A DNA stretch of 64,000 nucleotides, from NCBI RefSeq assembly GCF_032452875.1, contig NC_083868.1, positions 101,800,537 to 101,864,536 on the forward strand. Direction: 5' to 3'. The notes under the pieces were generated by a model that had not been told where the DNA came from, did no database searches, and saw nothing but the letters and a program-made list of their open reading frames with translations. Source of the stretch: Bos javanicus. Taxonomy: Eukaryota; Chordata; Mammalia; Artiodactyla; Bovidae. Positions 10,513 to 22,166 of the stretch are shown here, piece after piece (position 1 is the stretch's first letter; each line of letters starts with the position of its first letter). Both the position numbers and the translations under genes were made by a program.

Positions 10513-10605
10513 GAGGCATACATCTGTTTATTGTATTTTACTTTATTGTACTTCACAGATATTGCATTTCTTACAAATTGAGGATTTGTGATAACTGTCA
10601 ACAAG
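10513..10605 (+). mobile_element. Tigger-like DNA transposon fragment
   Basis: Starts with a degraded GGCATAC terminus beside TA, then 'tattgtacttcacagatatt' and 'ttacaaattgagg', which match Tigger1-type ends. It shares these with the better copy at 58010. Only about 90 bases remain. Confidence 0.65.
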
Positions 10606-11154
10606 AATAATCAATAAGCAATCTATAGTAGGAGTAGAAAGGAGGTGTTTTTTTTTTTTGTTTGTTTGTTTTTTAATTTATTTTTTTATTGAAGAATAAT
10701 TGCTCTACAGAATTTTGTTTTTTTTTTTTCTGTCAAACTTAAGCCATAGGTATACATACATCCCCTCCTTTTTGAACCTCCCTCCCATCTCCCTCTCCAT
10801 CCTACCTCTCTAGGTTGATACAGAGCCCCTGTTTGAGTTTCCTGAACCATGCAACAAATTTCCATTTGCTATCTATTTTACATATGGTAATCTAAGTTTC
10901 CACGTTACTTTCTCCATACATCTCACCTGCTTCTCCCCTCTCCCCATGTCCATAAGTTTATTCTCTATGTCTGTTTCTCCACTGCTACCCTGTAAATAAA
11001 TTCTTCAGTTTCATTTTTTTAGATTCCATATATATGCATTAGAATACAATATTTATCTTTATACTTCTGACTTACTTCACTCTGTATCATAGGTTCTAGG
11101 TTCATCCACCTCATTTGAATTGACATGAATATGTTCCTTTTTATGGCTGGGTAA

Positions 11155-11988
11155 CTGGAAGAAACACAAGCTGGAATCAAGATTGCCGGGAGAAATATCA
11201 ATAACCTCAGATATGCAGATGACACCACCCTTATGGCAGAAAGTGAAGAGGAACTAAAGAGCCTCTTGATGAAAGTGAAAGAGGAGAGTGAAAAAGTTGG
11301 CTTAAAGCTCAACATTCAGAAAACGAAGATCATGGCATCCGGTCCCATCACTTCATGGGAAATAGATGGGGAAACAGTGGAAACAGTGTCAGACTTTATT
11401 TTGGGGGGCTCCAAAGTCACTGCAGGTGGTGACTGCAGCCATGGAATTAAAAGACGATTACTCCTTGGAAGGAAAGATATGATAAGATAGCATATTCAAA
11501 AGCAGAGACATTACTTTGCCAACAAAGGTCCGTCTAGTCAAGGCTATGGTTTTTCCTGTGGTCATGTATAGATGTGAGAGTTGGACTGTGAAGAAGGCTG
11601 AGCACCAAAGAATTGATGCTTTTGATCTGTGGTGCTGGAGAAGACTCTTGAGAGTCCCTTGGACTGCAAGGAGACCCAACCAGTCCATTCTGAAGGAGAT
11701 TAGCCCTGGGATTTCTTTGGAAGGAATGATGCTAAAGCTGAAACTCCAGTACTTTGGCCACCTCATGTGAAGAGTTGACTCATTGGAAAAGACTCTGATG
11801 CTGGGAGGGATTAGGGGCAGGAGGAGAAGGGGACGACAGAGGATGAGATGGCTGGATGGCATCACTGACTCGATGGACGGGAGTCTGAGTGAACTCCGGG
11901 AGTTGGTGATGGACAGGGAGGCCTGGTGTGCTGCGATTCATGGGGTCACAAAGAGTCGGATACGACTGAGCGACTGAACTGAACTGAA
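11155..11988 (+). mobile_element. BovB LINE, 5'-truncated, nested in L1
   Basis: Sense BovB starting in the RT palm and running to the tail. The L1 reads 'atggctgggtaa' before it and 'tattccactgtg' after it, rejoining exactly. The frame just upstream of 11233 encodes LRYADDTTL, so the RT catalytic box is intact here, but the ORF stops at 11490. The C-terminal region continues in other frames (11516-11770, 11783-11977). Confidence 0.95.
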
Positions 11989-13432
11989 TATTCCACTGTG
12001 TATATGTACGTCTCCTTTATCCATTCATCTGTTGATGGACATGTAGATTGCTTCCATGTTCTAGCTATTTTAAATAGTGCTGCAATGAACAATGGAATAG
12101 AAGTGTCTTTTTCAATTTTGGTTTCCTCAGAGTATCTACCTAGGAGTGGGATTGCTGGGGCATATGGTGGTTTTATTCCAAGTTTTTAAAGGAATCTCCA
12201 TACTATCTTCCATAACGGCTGTATCAATTTACATTCCCACCAACAGTACAAGAGCATTACCTTTTTTCCCTACCCTCTTCAACATTTATTGCTTGTAGAC
12301 TTTTTGATGATGACCATTCTGACTGGTGTAAGGTGATGGCTCATTGTAGTTTTGATTTGAATTTCCCTAAAAATAAGCAATGTTGAGCATCTTTCCATTT
12401 CTTTGTTAGTCATCTGTATGTCTGCTTTGGAGAAATGACTTTTTAGGTCTTTGCCCCACTTTTTTATTGGGTTTTTTGTTTTTCTGGTATTGATTTGTAT
12501 GAGCTGTTTGTGTATTTTGCATATTAATATTTTGTCAGTTGTTTCATTTGCTATTATTTTCTCCCATTCTGAAGGTTGTCTTTTCACCTTGCTTATAGAT
12601 TCCCTTGCTGTGCAAAAGATTTTAAATTTAATCAGGTCCCACTTGTTTACTTTTGTTTTTATTTTCATTACTCTAGGAGATGAGTCATAGAAGGTCTTGC
12701 TTTGGTTTATGTTGTTGAGTGTTCTGCCTATGTTTTCCTCTAAGAGTTTTATAGTTTATGGTCATACATTTAGGTCTTTAATCCACTTTGAGTTTGTCTT
12801 TGTGTGTGGTGTTAGGAAGTGTTCAAATTTCATTCTTTTACATGTAGCTGCCCAGTTTTCCCAGCACTATTTATCAAAGAGGCTGTCATTGCCCCATTGT
12901 ATCTTCTTGCCTCCTTTGTCAAAAATAAGGTACCCATAGGTGCATGGGTTTATTTCTAGGCTATTTATCTTGTTCCATTGGTTTATATTTCTGTATTTGT
13001 GCCAGTACCATACTGTCTTGATAACTGTAGCTTTGTAGTATAATCTGAAGTCAGGAAGGTTGATTCTTCTGCTTCATTCTTCTTTCTCAAGACTTCTGTG
13101 CCTATTCAAGGTCTTTCATCCATATGAATTGTGAAAAATTTTGTTCTAGTTCTGTGAAAAATGTCATTGGTAATTTAATAGGGATCTCAGTGAATCTGTA
13201 GATTACCTTCGGTAGTATAGTCATTTTCATAATATTGATTCTTCCTACCTAGGAACATGGAATATCTCTCTATTTGTTTATACCATCTTTGATTTCTTTC
13301 TTAGTGTCCTACAATTTTCTGTGTACAGTGCTTTTGTCTCCTTAGCTAAGTTTATTCCTAGATATTTAAATCTTTTTGTTGCAATGGTGAATGGGATTGA
13401 TATCTTAATTTCTCTTTCTGATATTTCATTGT

Positions 13433-13530
13433 TAGTATATAGAAATAGTATATATATAGTATATAATAGTATATATATAGTATATATAATAGTATATATA
13501 TAGTATATAATAGTATATAGTATATAGTGT
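13433..13530. repeat. TA/TATAG minisatellite expansion inside L1 ORF2
   Basis: Units of the type tagtatatata repeat about seven to eight times. L1 sequence flanks both sides ('ttgttagtatatagaaa' and 'gtattgattttgtatcctg'), so the tract grew inside the element after insertion. Confidence 0.85.
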
Positions 13531-13964
13531 ATTGATTTTGTATCCTGCAACTTTGCTAAATTCACTGATTAGCTATAGTAGTTTTCTGATACTATCTTTA
13601 GGGTTTTCTATCTATAGTATCATGTCATCTGCAAACAGTGAGAGTTTTACTTCTTCTTTTTCCATTCTGGACTACTTTTCTTTCTTTTTCTTATCTGATT
13701 AGTGTAGCTAGGACTTCTGGAACTATGTGGAATAATAATGATGAAAGTGGACACCCTTATTTTGTACTAATCTTAGGGGGAATGCTTTCAGTTTTTCACC
13801 ATTGAGAATAATGTTTGTTGTAAACTTATCATGTTTACATGATAAGTTTATTATGTAAACTTTATTATGTACACATAGGTTCCTTCGATGCACATTTTTT
13901 GAAGGGTTTTAATCATAAATGGGTGATGATTTTTGCCAAGGGCTTTTTTTGCATCTATTGAGAT

Positions 13965-15308
13965 TCAGTTCAGTTCAGTTCATTCACTCAGTCGTGTCCT
14001 ACTCTTTGCGACCCCATGAACCACAGTGAGCCAGGCCTCCCTGTCCATCACCAATTCCCAGAATTCACCCAAATACATGTCCATTGAGTTGGTGATGCCA
14101 TCCAACCATCTCATCCTCTGTCGTCCCCTTCTCCTCCTGCCCTCAATCTTTCCCAGCATCAGGGTCTTTATAAATGAGTCAGCTCTACACATCAGGTGGC
14201 CAAAGTATTGGAGTTTCAGCTTCAACATCAGTCCGTCCAATGAACACCCAGGACTGATCTCCTTTCGGATGGACTGGTTGGATCTCCTTGCAGTCCAAGG
14301 GACTCTCAAGAGTCTTCTCCAATATCACAGTTCAAAAGCATCAATTCTTTAGTGCTCAGCTTACTTTATAGTTCAACTCTCTCATCCATATATGACTACT
14401 GGAAAAACCATAGCCTTGACTAGGTGGACCTTTGTTGACAAAGTAATGTCTCTGCTTTTTAATATGCTATCTAGGTTGGTCATAACTTTTCTTCCAAGGA
14501 GTAAGCATCTTTTAATTTCATGGTTGCAATCACCATCTGCAGTGATTTTGGAGCCCCTCAAAATAAAATCAGCCACTGTTTCCACTGTTTCCCCATCTAT
14601 TTGCCATGAAATGATGGGACTGGATGCCATGAGCTTAGTTTTCTGAATGTTGAGCTTTAAGACAACTTTTTCACTCTCCTCTTTTACTTTCATCAAGAGT
14701 TCTTCTTCAGTTCCTCTTTAGTTCTTCTTCACTTCTGCCTTAAGGGTGGTGTCATCTGTATATCTGAGGTTATTGGTATTTCTCCCAGCAATCTTGATTC
14801 CTTCTTGTACTTTTTGCAGCCCAGAGTTTCTCGTGATATACTCTGCATATAAGTAAAATAGGGAGGGTGACAATATACAGCCTTGATGTGCTCCTTTTCC
14901 TATTTGGAACTAGCCTGTTGTTCCATGTCTATTCCTAACTGTTGCTTCCTGACCTGCATACAGATTTCTCAAGAGGCAGGTCAGGTGGTCTGGTATTCCC
15001 ATTTCTTTCAGAATTTTGTACACTTTATTGTGATCCACACAGTCAAAGGCTTTGGCATAGTCAATAAAGCAGAAATCGATGTTTTTCTGGAACTCTCTTG
15101 CTTTTTTGATGATCCAGCAGATGTTGGCAATTTGATCTCTGGTTCCTCTGCCTTTTCTAAAACCAGCTTGAACATCCGGAAGTTCACAATTCACATATTG
15201 CTAAAGTCTGGCTCGGAGAATTTTGAGCATTACTTTACTAGCATGTGAGATGAATGCAATTGTGGGGTAATTTGAGCATTGTTTGGCATTGCCTTTCTTT
15301 GGGATTAG
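13965..15308 (-). mobile_element. BovB LINE, 5'-truncated, antisense, nested in L1
   Basis: Antisense BovB from the 3' tail into the central RT. A 6-bp TSD, tgagat, lies at 13959-13964 and 15309-15314, where the L1 resumes. Minus frame 14910-15194 encodes VQAGFRKGRGTRDQIANI and FIDYAKAFDCVDH. The other frames are broken. Confidence 0.94.
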
Positions 15309-15508
15309 TGAGATTATCGTGTGGTTTTTATTTCAATTTGTTAATATGGTGTATCACATTGATTTTCATATATTGAAGAATCCTTGCATCCCCTAGAATA
15401 AACCCAACTTGATCATGTTGTATAAGCTTTTTGATGTATTGCTGAATTCTGTTTGCTAAAATTTTGCTGAGGAATTTTGAATTTACGTTTATCAGTGATA
15501 GTGGCTTG

Positions 15509-15998
15509 TTCAGTTCAGTTCAGTTCAGTCACTCAGTTGTGTCCAACTCTTTGGGACCCCATGAATCGCAGCACGCCAGGCCTCCCTGTCCATCACCAAC
15601 TCCCGGAGTTCACCCAAACTCATGTGCTTCGAGTCGGTGATGCCATCCAGCCTTCTCATCCTCTGTCGTCCCCTTCTCCTCCTGCCCCCAATCCCTCCCA
15701 GCTTCAGAGTCTTTTCAATGAGTCAGTTCTTCGAATGAGGTAGCCAAAGTTTGGAGTTTCAGCTTCAGCATCAGGCCTTCCAGTGAACACCCAGGAATGG
15801 TCTCCTTTAGGATGGACTGGTTGGATCTTCTTGCAGTCCAAGGGACCCACAAGAGTCTTCTCCATCACCACAGTTCAAAGGCACCAATTCTTCGGTGCTC
15901 AGCTTTCTTCACAGTCCAACTCTCACATCCATACATGACCACTGGAGAAGGGAATGGCAAACCACTTCAGTATTCTTGCCTTGAGAACCCCATGAACA
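15509..15998 (-). mobile_element. BovB LINE with inverted 5' segment, nested in L1
   Basis: Bases 15509 to about 15940 are antisense BovB 3' end. Bases from about 15939 to 15998 are sense BovB 5' UTR sequence, the same as 62061-62116 in the terminal BovB. The two orientations share 8 bases (ccactgga, 15939-15946) at the junction. The TSD is atagtggcttg at 15498-15508 and atattggcctg at 15999-16009 (2 mismatches in 11). This is the structure expected from twin priming. Confidence 0.88.
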
Positions 15999-17639
15999 AT
16001 ATTGGCCTGTAGTTTTCTCCTTCTGTGTGTTGTCTTTGTCTGGTTTTGATATCAGGGTGATGGTGGCCTCATAGAATGAGTTTGGGAGTGTTCCTTCCTC
16101 TGAAATTTTGTGAAAGTGTTTTAGAAAGATACACATTAGCTTTTCTCTAAATGTTTGATAGAATTCTCCTTTGAAGCCATCTTGTGCTGGGCTTTTGTTT
16201 TTGGGAGATTTTTTTAAATCACAGCTTCAATTTTAGTGCTTGTAATTGGGTTGTTCATAATTTCTATTTCTTCCTGGTTCAGTCTTGGAAGATTGAACTT
16301 TTCTAAGAATCTGTCCACTTCTTCCAGGTTATTCATTTTATTGCCATACAGCTCTTCATAATAGTCTCTTATAATCCTTTGTATTTCTGCATTGTCTGTT
16401 GTAACCTCTGCTTTATCATTTCTAATTTTGTTAGCTTGATTCTTGTCTGTTTTTTTTCTCGATGACTCTGGCTAAATGTTTGTCAATTTTGTTTATCTTC
16501 TCAAAGAACCAGCTTTTAGTTTCATTAATCTTTACTATTGCTTCTTTCACTTCTTTTTCATTTATTTCTGCTCAGATCTTTATGATTTCTTTACTTCTAC
16601 TAATGTTGGGGATTTTTGTTCTTCTTTTTCCAATTGTTTCAAGTGTAAATTCAGGTTGTCTATTTAATATTTTTCTTGTTTCTTGAGGTAGGATTGTATT
16701 GCTGTAAACTTCCCTGTTAGAAATGCTTTGCTGCATCCCATAGGTTTTGAGTTTCGTGTCATTGTCATTTGTTTCTAGAAATTTTTTATTTCCTTTTTGA
16801 TTTCTTCAGTAAACTTGGTTATTTAGAAACATGCTGTTTAATATCAATGTGTTTATGTTTCTTACAATTTTTTTTCTTGTAACTGATATCTAATCTCATA
16901 GCATTATAGTTGGAAAAGATGCTTGATACAATTTCAATTTTCCTAAATTTACTGAAGTATGATTTGTGACCCAAGATGTGGTCTATCCTGGAGAATGTTC
17001 CATGTGCACTTGAGAACAAGGTGTATTTTTCTGCTTTTGGATGGACTGTCCTGAAGATATCAATGAGATCCATCTCATCTAATACATATTTAAGACTTGT
17101 GTTTCCTTGTTAATTTCTTGTTTTGTTGATCTGTCCATTGGTGTGAGTGGGGTGTTAAAAGTCTCCTCCTTTTATTGTGGTCCTGTCAATTTCTTCTTTT
17201 ATGTCTGTTAGTATTTATCTTATGTATTGAGTTGTCCCTATGTTGGGTGCATAGATATTTACAACTGTTAAGTGTTCCGCTTGGATTGATCCCTTGATCA
17301 TTATGTATCGTCCTTCTTCATCTTTTGTAATCTTTATTTTAAGGTCTACTTTGTCTGATACGAAGATTGCTACTCCAGGTTTCTTTTGCTTCCCATTTAC
17401 ATGGGATATATTTTTCCATCCTTTCACTTTCAGTCTTTATATGTCTTTAGGTCTGAAGTGGGTTTCTTGTAGATAGCTCTATATGGGTCTTGTTTTTGTT
17501 TTCCATTCAGTCAGCCTGTTTCTTTTGGTTTGAAAATATAATCAGTTTACATTTAAAGTAATTATTGATATGTATGATGTTCTTATTGCCATTTTCTTAA
17601 TTGGGGTTGATTTTGAAGATCTTTTCCCTTCTCTTGTAT

Positions 17640-18390
17640 TTCTTGATTATATAAGTCTCTTTAACATTTGTTTCAAAGCTGGTTTGGTGGTACTGAATTC
17701 TCTTAACTTTTGCTGGTCTGAAAAGCTTCTGATTTTTCCATCAATTTTGAATGAGATGCTTGATGAGTACAATAATCTTGGTTGTAGATTTTTCCCTTTC
17801 AGTACTTTAAATATATCCTGCCATTTCCCTCTGGACTGCAGAGTTTCTGCTGAAAGATCACCTGTTAAGCTTATGGGGTTTCCCTTGTATGTTACTTGTT
17901 GTTTTTTCTTTGCTGCTTTTAATACTCTTTCTTTGTATTTTGTCTTTGTTAGTTTGATTAGTATGTTTCTTGGCATGTTTCTCCTTGGGAGACTTTATCC
18001 TGAATGGGACTCTTTGTGCCTCTTGAGCTTGATTGACTATTTCCTTTTCTATGTTTGGGAAATTTTCAACTATGATCTCTTCAAAAAATTTCTCACATCC
18101 TTTCTTTTTCTCTTCTTATTCTGGGACCCCTATAATTTGAATGTTCATGTGTTTGATATTGTCCCAGAAGTATCTGACACTATCCTCAGTTTTTTTCATT
18201 CTTTTTGTTTTATTCTGCTCTTCAGAAGTTATTTCCACCGTTTTATCTTTCAGCTCACTGATTCATTCTTCTGTCTCAGATATTCTGCTATTGATTCCTT
18301 CTAGAGTATTTTTAATTTCAGTATTTGTGTTGTTTATCTCTGTATATTTATTCTTTAATTCTTCTGGGTTTGTTTATGCAAAATCAAAAC
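17640..18390 (-). pseudogene. L1 ORF1 remnant
   Basis: The minus frame 17647-17976 encodes the C-terminal half of the L1 ORF1 RNA-binding protein: ERVLKAAKKKQQVTYKGNP, WQDIFKVLKGKNLQPR, and KIRSFSDQQKLREF. The region up to about 18390 would hold the coiled-coil N-terminal part but lacks a continuous frame. It is a decayed nucleic-acid chaperone of L1, not a host gene. Confidence 0.85.
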
Positions 18391-19678
18391 AGTCCAACCA
18401 AAATAAAATACAATAGATTGACCTGGTGAACAAAGGAAACCAAAAATTATATCTACCAGTTAAGAACAAAGCTAACTAAAGCACAAACTGGGGGAAAAAA
18501 AAAAAAAGTAAATCAAGCAAGGTGACAATTTGAGAATGAAGCAATGAAAAGAAAACTAATAAATATTTTGAGAGGAAAGGAAAGAAAGAAAAAATAGATA
18601 TGCAAAGTTAAATAGGTAGATAATGATTTATATACATTAAGGATTAACCACAAAGGGAAAAGAACAGTAGGAAAAGCCAACAAAGGGATAAATGCAGAAA
18701 AAACAATAATAGGTTTAAAAAGCTAAAAATTAAACATAGAAAAATAGGAAAGAAAGAAAGAAAAAAAAGGAAAACTTCACAGAGTTTCAAAAGCCCAATG
18801 TAAAGGCAGTGGTTTATAACAACAACACAACAACAAAAAGTGTGCCTGAGGATGAAAAAAAAAAAAAAAAAAACTCAAAAGCTTAATTAGATCTCATAGT
18901 GCCAGTAAAACCAACTACAACAGAGAGGAGAACAGGGGGATAAAAAATCCAAAAGAATATACAGAACAAGTCAAAACATAAGGATAATAAATGTTTTTCT
19001 TGAGTCATTGCTGTCAGAGTCCTTTTCCTCACTGGGAGTTACAGTTCACCTCACCTCCATAGGATTCCTTCCAACACTGCTGAAACTCTTGACATGCTGT
19101 AGGGGCATCTCAGATTCTCACTTGCCTCCAACTTCCATAGCTATCAGAACTAGTACATTTTCTTTTGTGGGAACTCTCAAAAAAAAAAAAAATATATATA
19201 TATATATATATCTTTTATATATACCATAGACACAGAGTCTGCCTAGTTGATTGTGTGGATTTAATCTGCAGCTTATACAGCTGGTGGGAAAGTTTTGGGT
19301 TTTCTTCCTTAACCACACTGCCCCTGGGTTTCAATTGTGGTTTTATTTCCACCTCTACATGTGGGTTGTCCACTGGGGTTTGCTCCTGAGGCTTCCCTGG
19401 AGGACTTGGGTTTGCTCCTGTGATGGCCAGCTGTGGAGGTAGTAAAGCCACTTGGGTTGTTCTGGCAGCACCAGGTATTCAGGGGAGTTGACGGCTAGGG
19501 CAGCAGGAAATATATTGCTCTAGAAGGGTACAGAAACCAGTATTGATCAATACACTCCAGTATTCTTGCCTGGAGAATCCCCCTCCCTGACAGAGAAGCC
19601 TGGAAGGCCACAGTCTACAGGGTCGCAAAGAGTTGGACATGACTGAAGAGACCCTGCATGCATAGACACAAGGCTTTT
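18391..19678 (-). mobile_element. L1 5' UTR, ORF1-proximal part
   Basis: An A-rich stretch on the plus strand (18400-18990) is followed by more GC-balanced sequence. It includes 19546-19663, which reads as a BovA-like monomer ('ccagtattcttgcctggag'). I believe bovine L1 5' UTRs carry this BovA-like piece, so it is annotated as part of the L1 and not as a separate SINE. A13 plus TA repeats lie at 19178-19215. Confidence 0.7.
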
Positions 19679-21106
19679 TAAAAAAAATTTATTTATTTTA
19701 ATTGGAGGCTAATTACTTTACAATATTGTAGTGATTTTTGCCACACATTGACATGAATCAGCAATGTGTGTACATGTGTTCCCCATCCTGAACCCCGCTC
19801 CCACCTCTCTCCCCATCCCATCCCTCATGGTCATCCCAGTGAACCCTCCCTGAGCCCCCTGTCTTATCCATCGAATCTGGGCCGGAAATCTATTTCACAT
19901 ATGGTAATACACATGTTTCAAAGCTATTCTCGCAAATCATCCCACCCTCGCCTTCTCCCACAGAGTCCAAAAGTCTGTTTTCTACATCTGTGTCTCTTGC
20001 TATCTCACATATAGGGTCATCATTACCATCTTTCTAAATTCTATATATATGCGTTAATATACTATGTTAGTGTTTTTCTTTCTGATTTACTTCATTCTGT
20101 ATAATAGGCTCCAGTTTCATCCACCTCATTAGAACGGATTCAAATGCATTCTTTTTAATAGCTAAGTAATATTCCATTGTGTAGCTATACCACAGTTTCT
20201 TATCCATTCATCTGCTGATGGACATCTAGGTTGCTTCCATGTCCCAGCTATTGTAAACAGTGCTGCGATGAACATTGGGGTACACGTGTCTCTTTCAATT
20301 CTGTTTTCCTCAGTGTGTATGTCCAGCAGTGGGATTCCTGGGTCATATGGGAGTTCTATTTCCAGTTTTTTACGGAATCTCCACACTGTTCTCCATAGTG
20401 GCTGTGCTAGTTTGGATTCCCACCAACAATGTAAGAGGGTTCCCTTTTCTCTGCACCCTCTTCAGCATTTATTGTTTGTAGACTTTTTGATAGCAGCCAT
20501 TCTGACCAGCATGAGATGGTGCCTCACTGTGGTTTTGATTTTCATTTCTCTGATAATGAGTGATGTTGAGCATCTTTTCATGTGTTTTCATTAGCCATCT
20601 GTATGTCTTCTTTGGAGAAATGTCTGTTTAGTTCTTTGGCCCATTTTTTGATTGGGTTATTTATTTTTCTGGAATTGAGCTGCAGGAGCTGCTTGTATAT
20701 TTTCAAGATTAATTCTTTGTCAGTTGCTTCATTTGCTATTATTTTCTCCAATTCTGAAGGCTCTTTCATCTTGCTTATAGTTTCCTTCATTGTGCAAAAG
20801 CTTTTAAGTTTAATTAGGTCTCATTTGTTTATTTTTGCTTTTATTTCCATTACTCTGGGAAGTGGGTCATAGAGGATCCTGCGATTTATGTCTGAGAGTG
20901 TTTTACCTATGTTTTCCTCTAGGATCTTCATTGTTTCTGGTCTTACATTTAGATCTTTAATCTATTTTGAGTTTATTTTTGGGTATGGTGTTAGAAAGTG
21001 TTCTAGTTTCATTCTTTTACAAATGGTTAAAGTTTTCCCAGCACACTTGTTAAAGAGATTGTCTTTTCTCCATTGTATATTCTTGCCTCCTTTTTCAAAG
21101 ATAAGG
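19679..21106 (-). mobile_element. Second L1, 5'-truncated, nested in the first L1
   Basis: Antisense L1 3' UTR and the ORF2 C-terminal end. A 15-bp TSD, agacacaag[G/A]ctttt, lies at 19664-19678 and 21107-21121. In the element's own orientation the TSD starts AAAAG, compatible with L1 endonuclease cleavage. Minus frames 20162-20386 (RKKLEIELPYDPGIPLL) and 20578-20790 (NPIKKWAKEL) are ORF2 C-terminal. It is 1,428 bases long. Confidence 0.95.
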
Positions 21107-22166
21107 AGACACAAGACTTTTTTTTTTTTTTGCCTGTGTCAGTTCTGCCCAGTGAGAGTTGAGCATGAAGGTGGTACAGCTTCTTGGCTTTTAGGGACCC
21201 TGGTGGTGCCAAGTGTGCACGGACATGAACTGCCTCTGCTGTAAGACTTATGGCCATATTGGAGTCTTGTTTTGAGCCCCTTGTATCTGGTGATCAGAAG
21301 TCTTTGCCAGTCTTTCTCCATAGCTCTTCCCATTCAGGCACATAGAGGTCTCCCGTGCATGAGGCCCTTCTCTGTTGTTTGGTGCATCAGGCACATAGAG
21401 GGACCTCCCTGTCTGGGATCCTACTCTGTAGATGGGCATGTCAGGCACTAAAGGGGTACCCTGGGAGGGGTCCTACTCGGTAGTTCAGTTCATCAGGCAT
21501 TTGATGGGACATGGGCAAGACTCTCTATTGTTCAGTTGCTGGTGGGTGGGAAAAGACAGGCTATGGTGATGGCTGCACCCACTATGCGTGAGTCAGCAGT
21601 ATCACCTTGCTTCCATGGCTGTCCAGCTTTCTGCCACAGGCATGTCCCACCACAATCTTCTCCTTCACATCTCCTTGATCTGTCTCTCCACAGTCAACAG
21701 CAGCTCTCAGTCTGGGACTGCTTCACAATCCCTAAACACCAGATCCCAGCTGCTGTGCCTTCCGGGGGACCTGCATCCCTCTCCTGGGTATGTATGGCTG
21801 AGGCAAGAATCATCTTTTTCTCATCCCATTTAGGCTGCCACAGATCAGATGTTTCACTGTCAGCCTTAAATATTTCTCCTGTGACTCAGACAGTAGCCCC
21901 ACTGTGGGGATCCGACCCCTGCTTCAGTTCTTGCCCCACCCACTGAGGACAGATCCAGTCCTCTTAACACTCCCGTTTTTCCCCTAGTTCCTTCATCTAT
22001 GGAGTTTTGCATGGTTCTATATATTCTTTTCCACTGATCAGGTACTCCTGCCCACTCTCAGCTGGTGTTCTGCATGCATGTCTGTGTCTGAAGGTGTATT
22101 CCTGATGTACCCATGGTGAGAGATGTACTCCATGTTCACCTACTCTTCTGCCATCTTATTCTGTCC
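21107..22166 (-). mobile_element. L1 5' UTR, distal part
   Basis: This continues the outer L1 after the nested copy. It is the relatively GC-rich promoter region of the L1, with CpGs mostly mutated (for example 'cccatggtgag' near 22117). Frames such as 21536-21946 are chance openings in non-coding L1 sequence. Confidence 0.8.

Larger units (their letters stand above)
12250..17560 (-). pseudogene. L1 ORF2 remnant (endonuclease and reverse transcriptase)
   Basis: Read on the minus strand in coding order. An endonuclease fragment has QETH codons near 17458-17471, then 17215-17427 (NGKQKKPGVAIFVSDK, VNIYAPN) and 16819-17073 (FSRIDHILGHK). An RT segment is at 15909-16136 (NSFYEATITLISKPDKD). The catalytic FADD is intact at 13624-13635. 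The C-terminal domain is at 12279-12668 (KWDLIKFKIFCTAR, NPIKKWGKDL). Two BovB insertions, stops and a TA-rich expansion at 13433-13530 break it. The order and motifs are diagnostic of L1 ORF2p. Confidence 0.88.
10648..22166 (-). mobile_element. Full-length bovine-type L1, antisense, with four insertions
   Basis: The antisense element starts at a poly(T) tract at 10648. It passes through the 3' UTR, ORF2, ORF1 and a long 5' UTR, ending near 22166 at 'ctgccatctt', which corresponds to the L1 5' terminus. Insertions inside it are BovB at 11155-11988, BovB at 13965-15308, BovB at 15509-15998 and a second L1 at 19679-21106. L1 sequence resumes in register at each right junction. About 7.4 kb of L1 remains. 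CpGs in the 5' UTR have largely decayed to TG/CA and both ORFs are broken. No TSD was found. Confidence 0.9.

Noticed and set aside
17570..18304. A 244-codon plus-strand frame rich in Phe/Leu/Ser, resembling a membrane protein
   Set aside because: It is antisense to L1 ORF1. The minus strand encodes the recognisable ORF1 C-terminal domain, and the hydrophobic composition results from reading A-rich coding DNA backwards.
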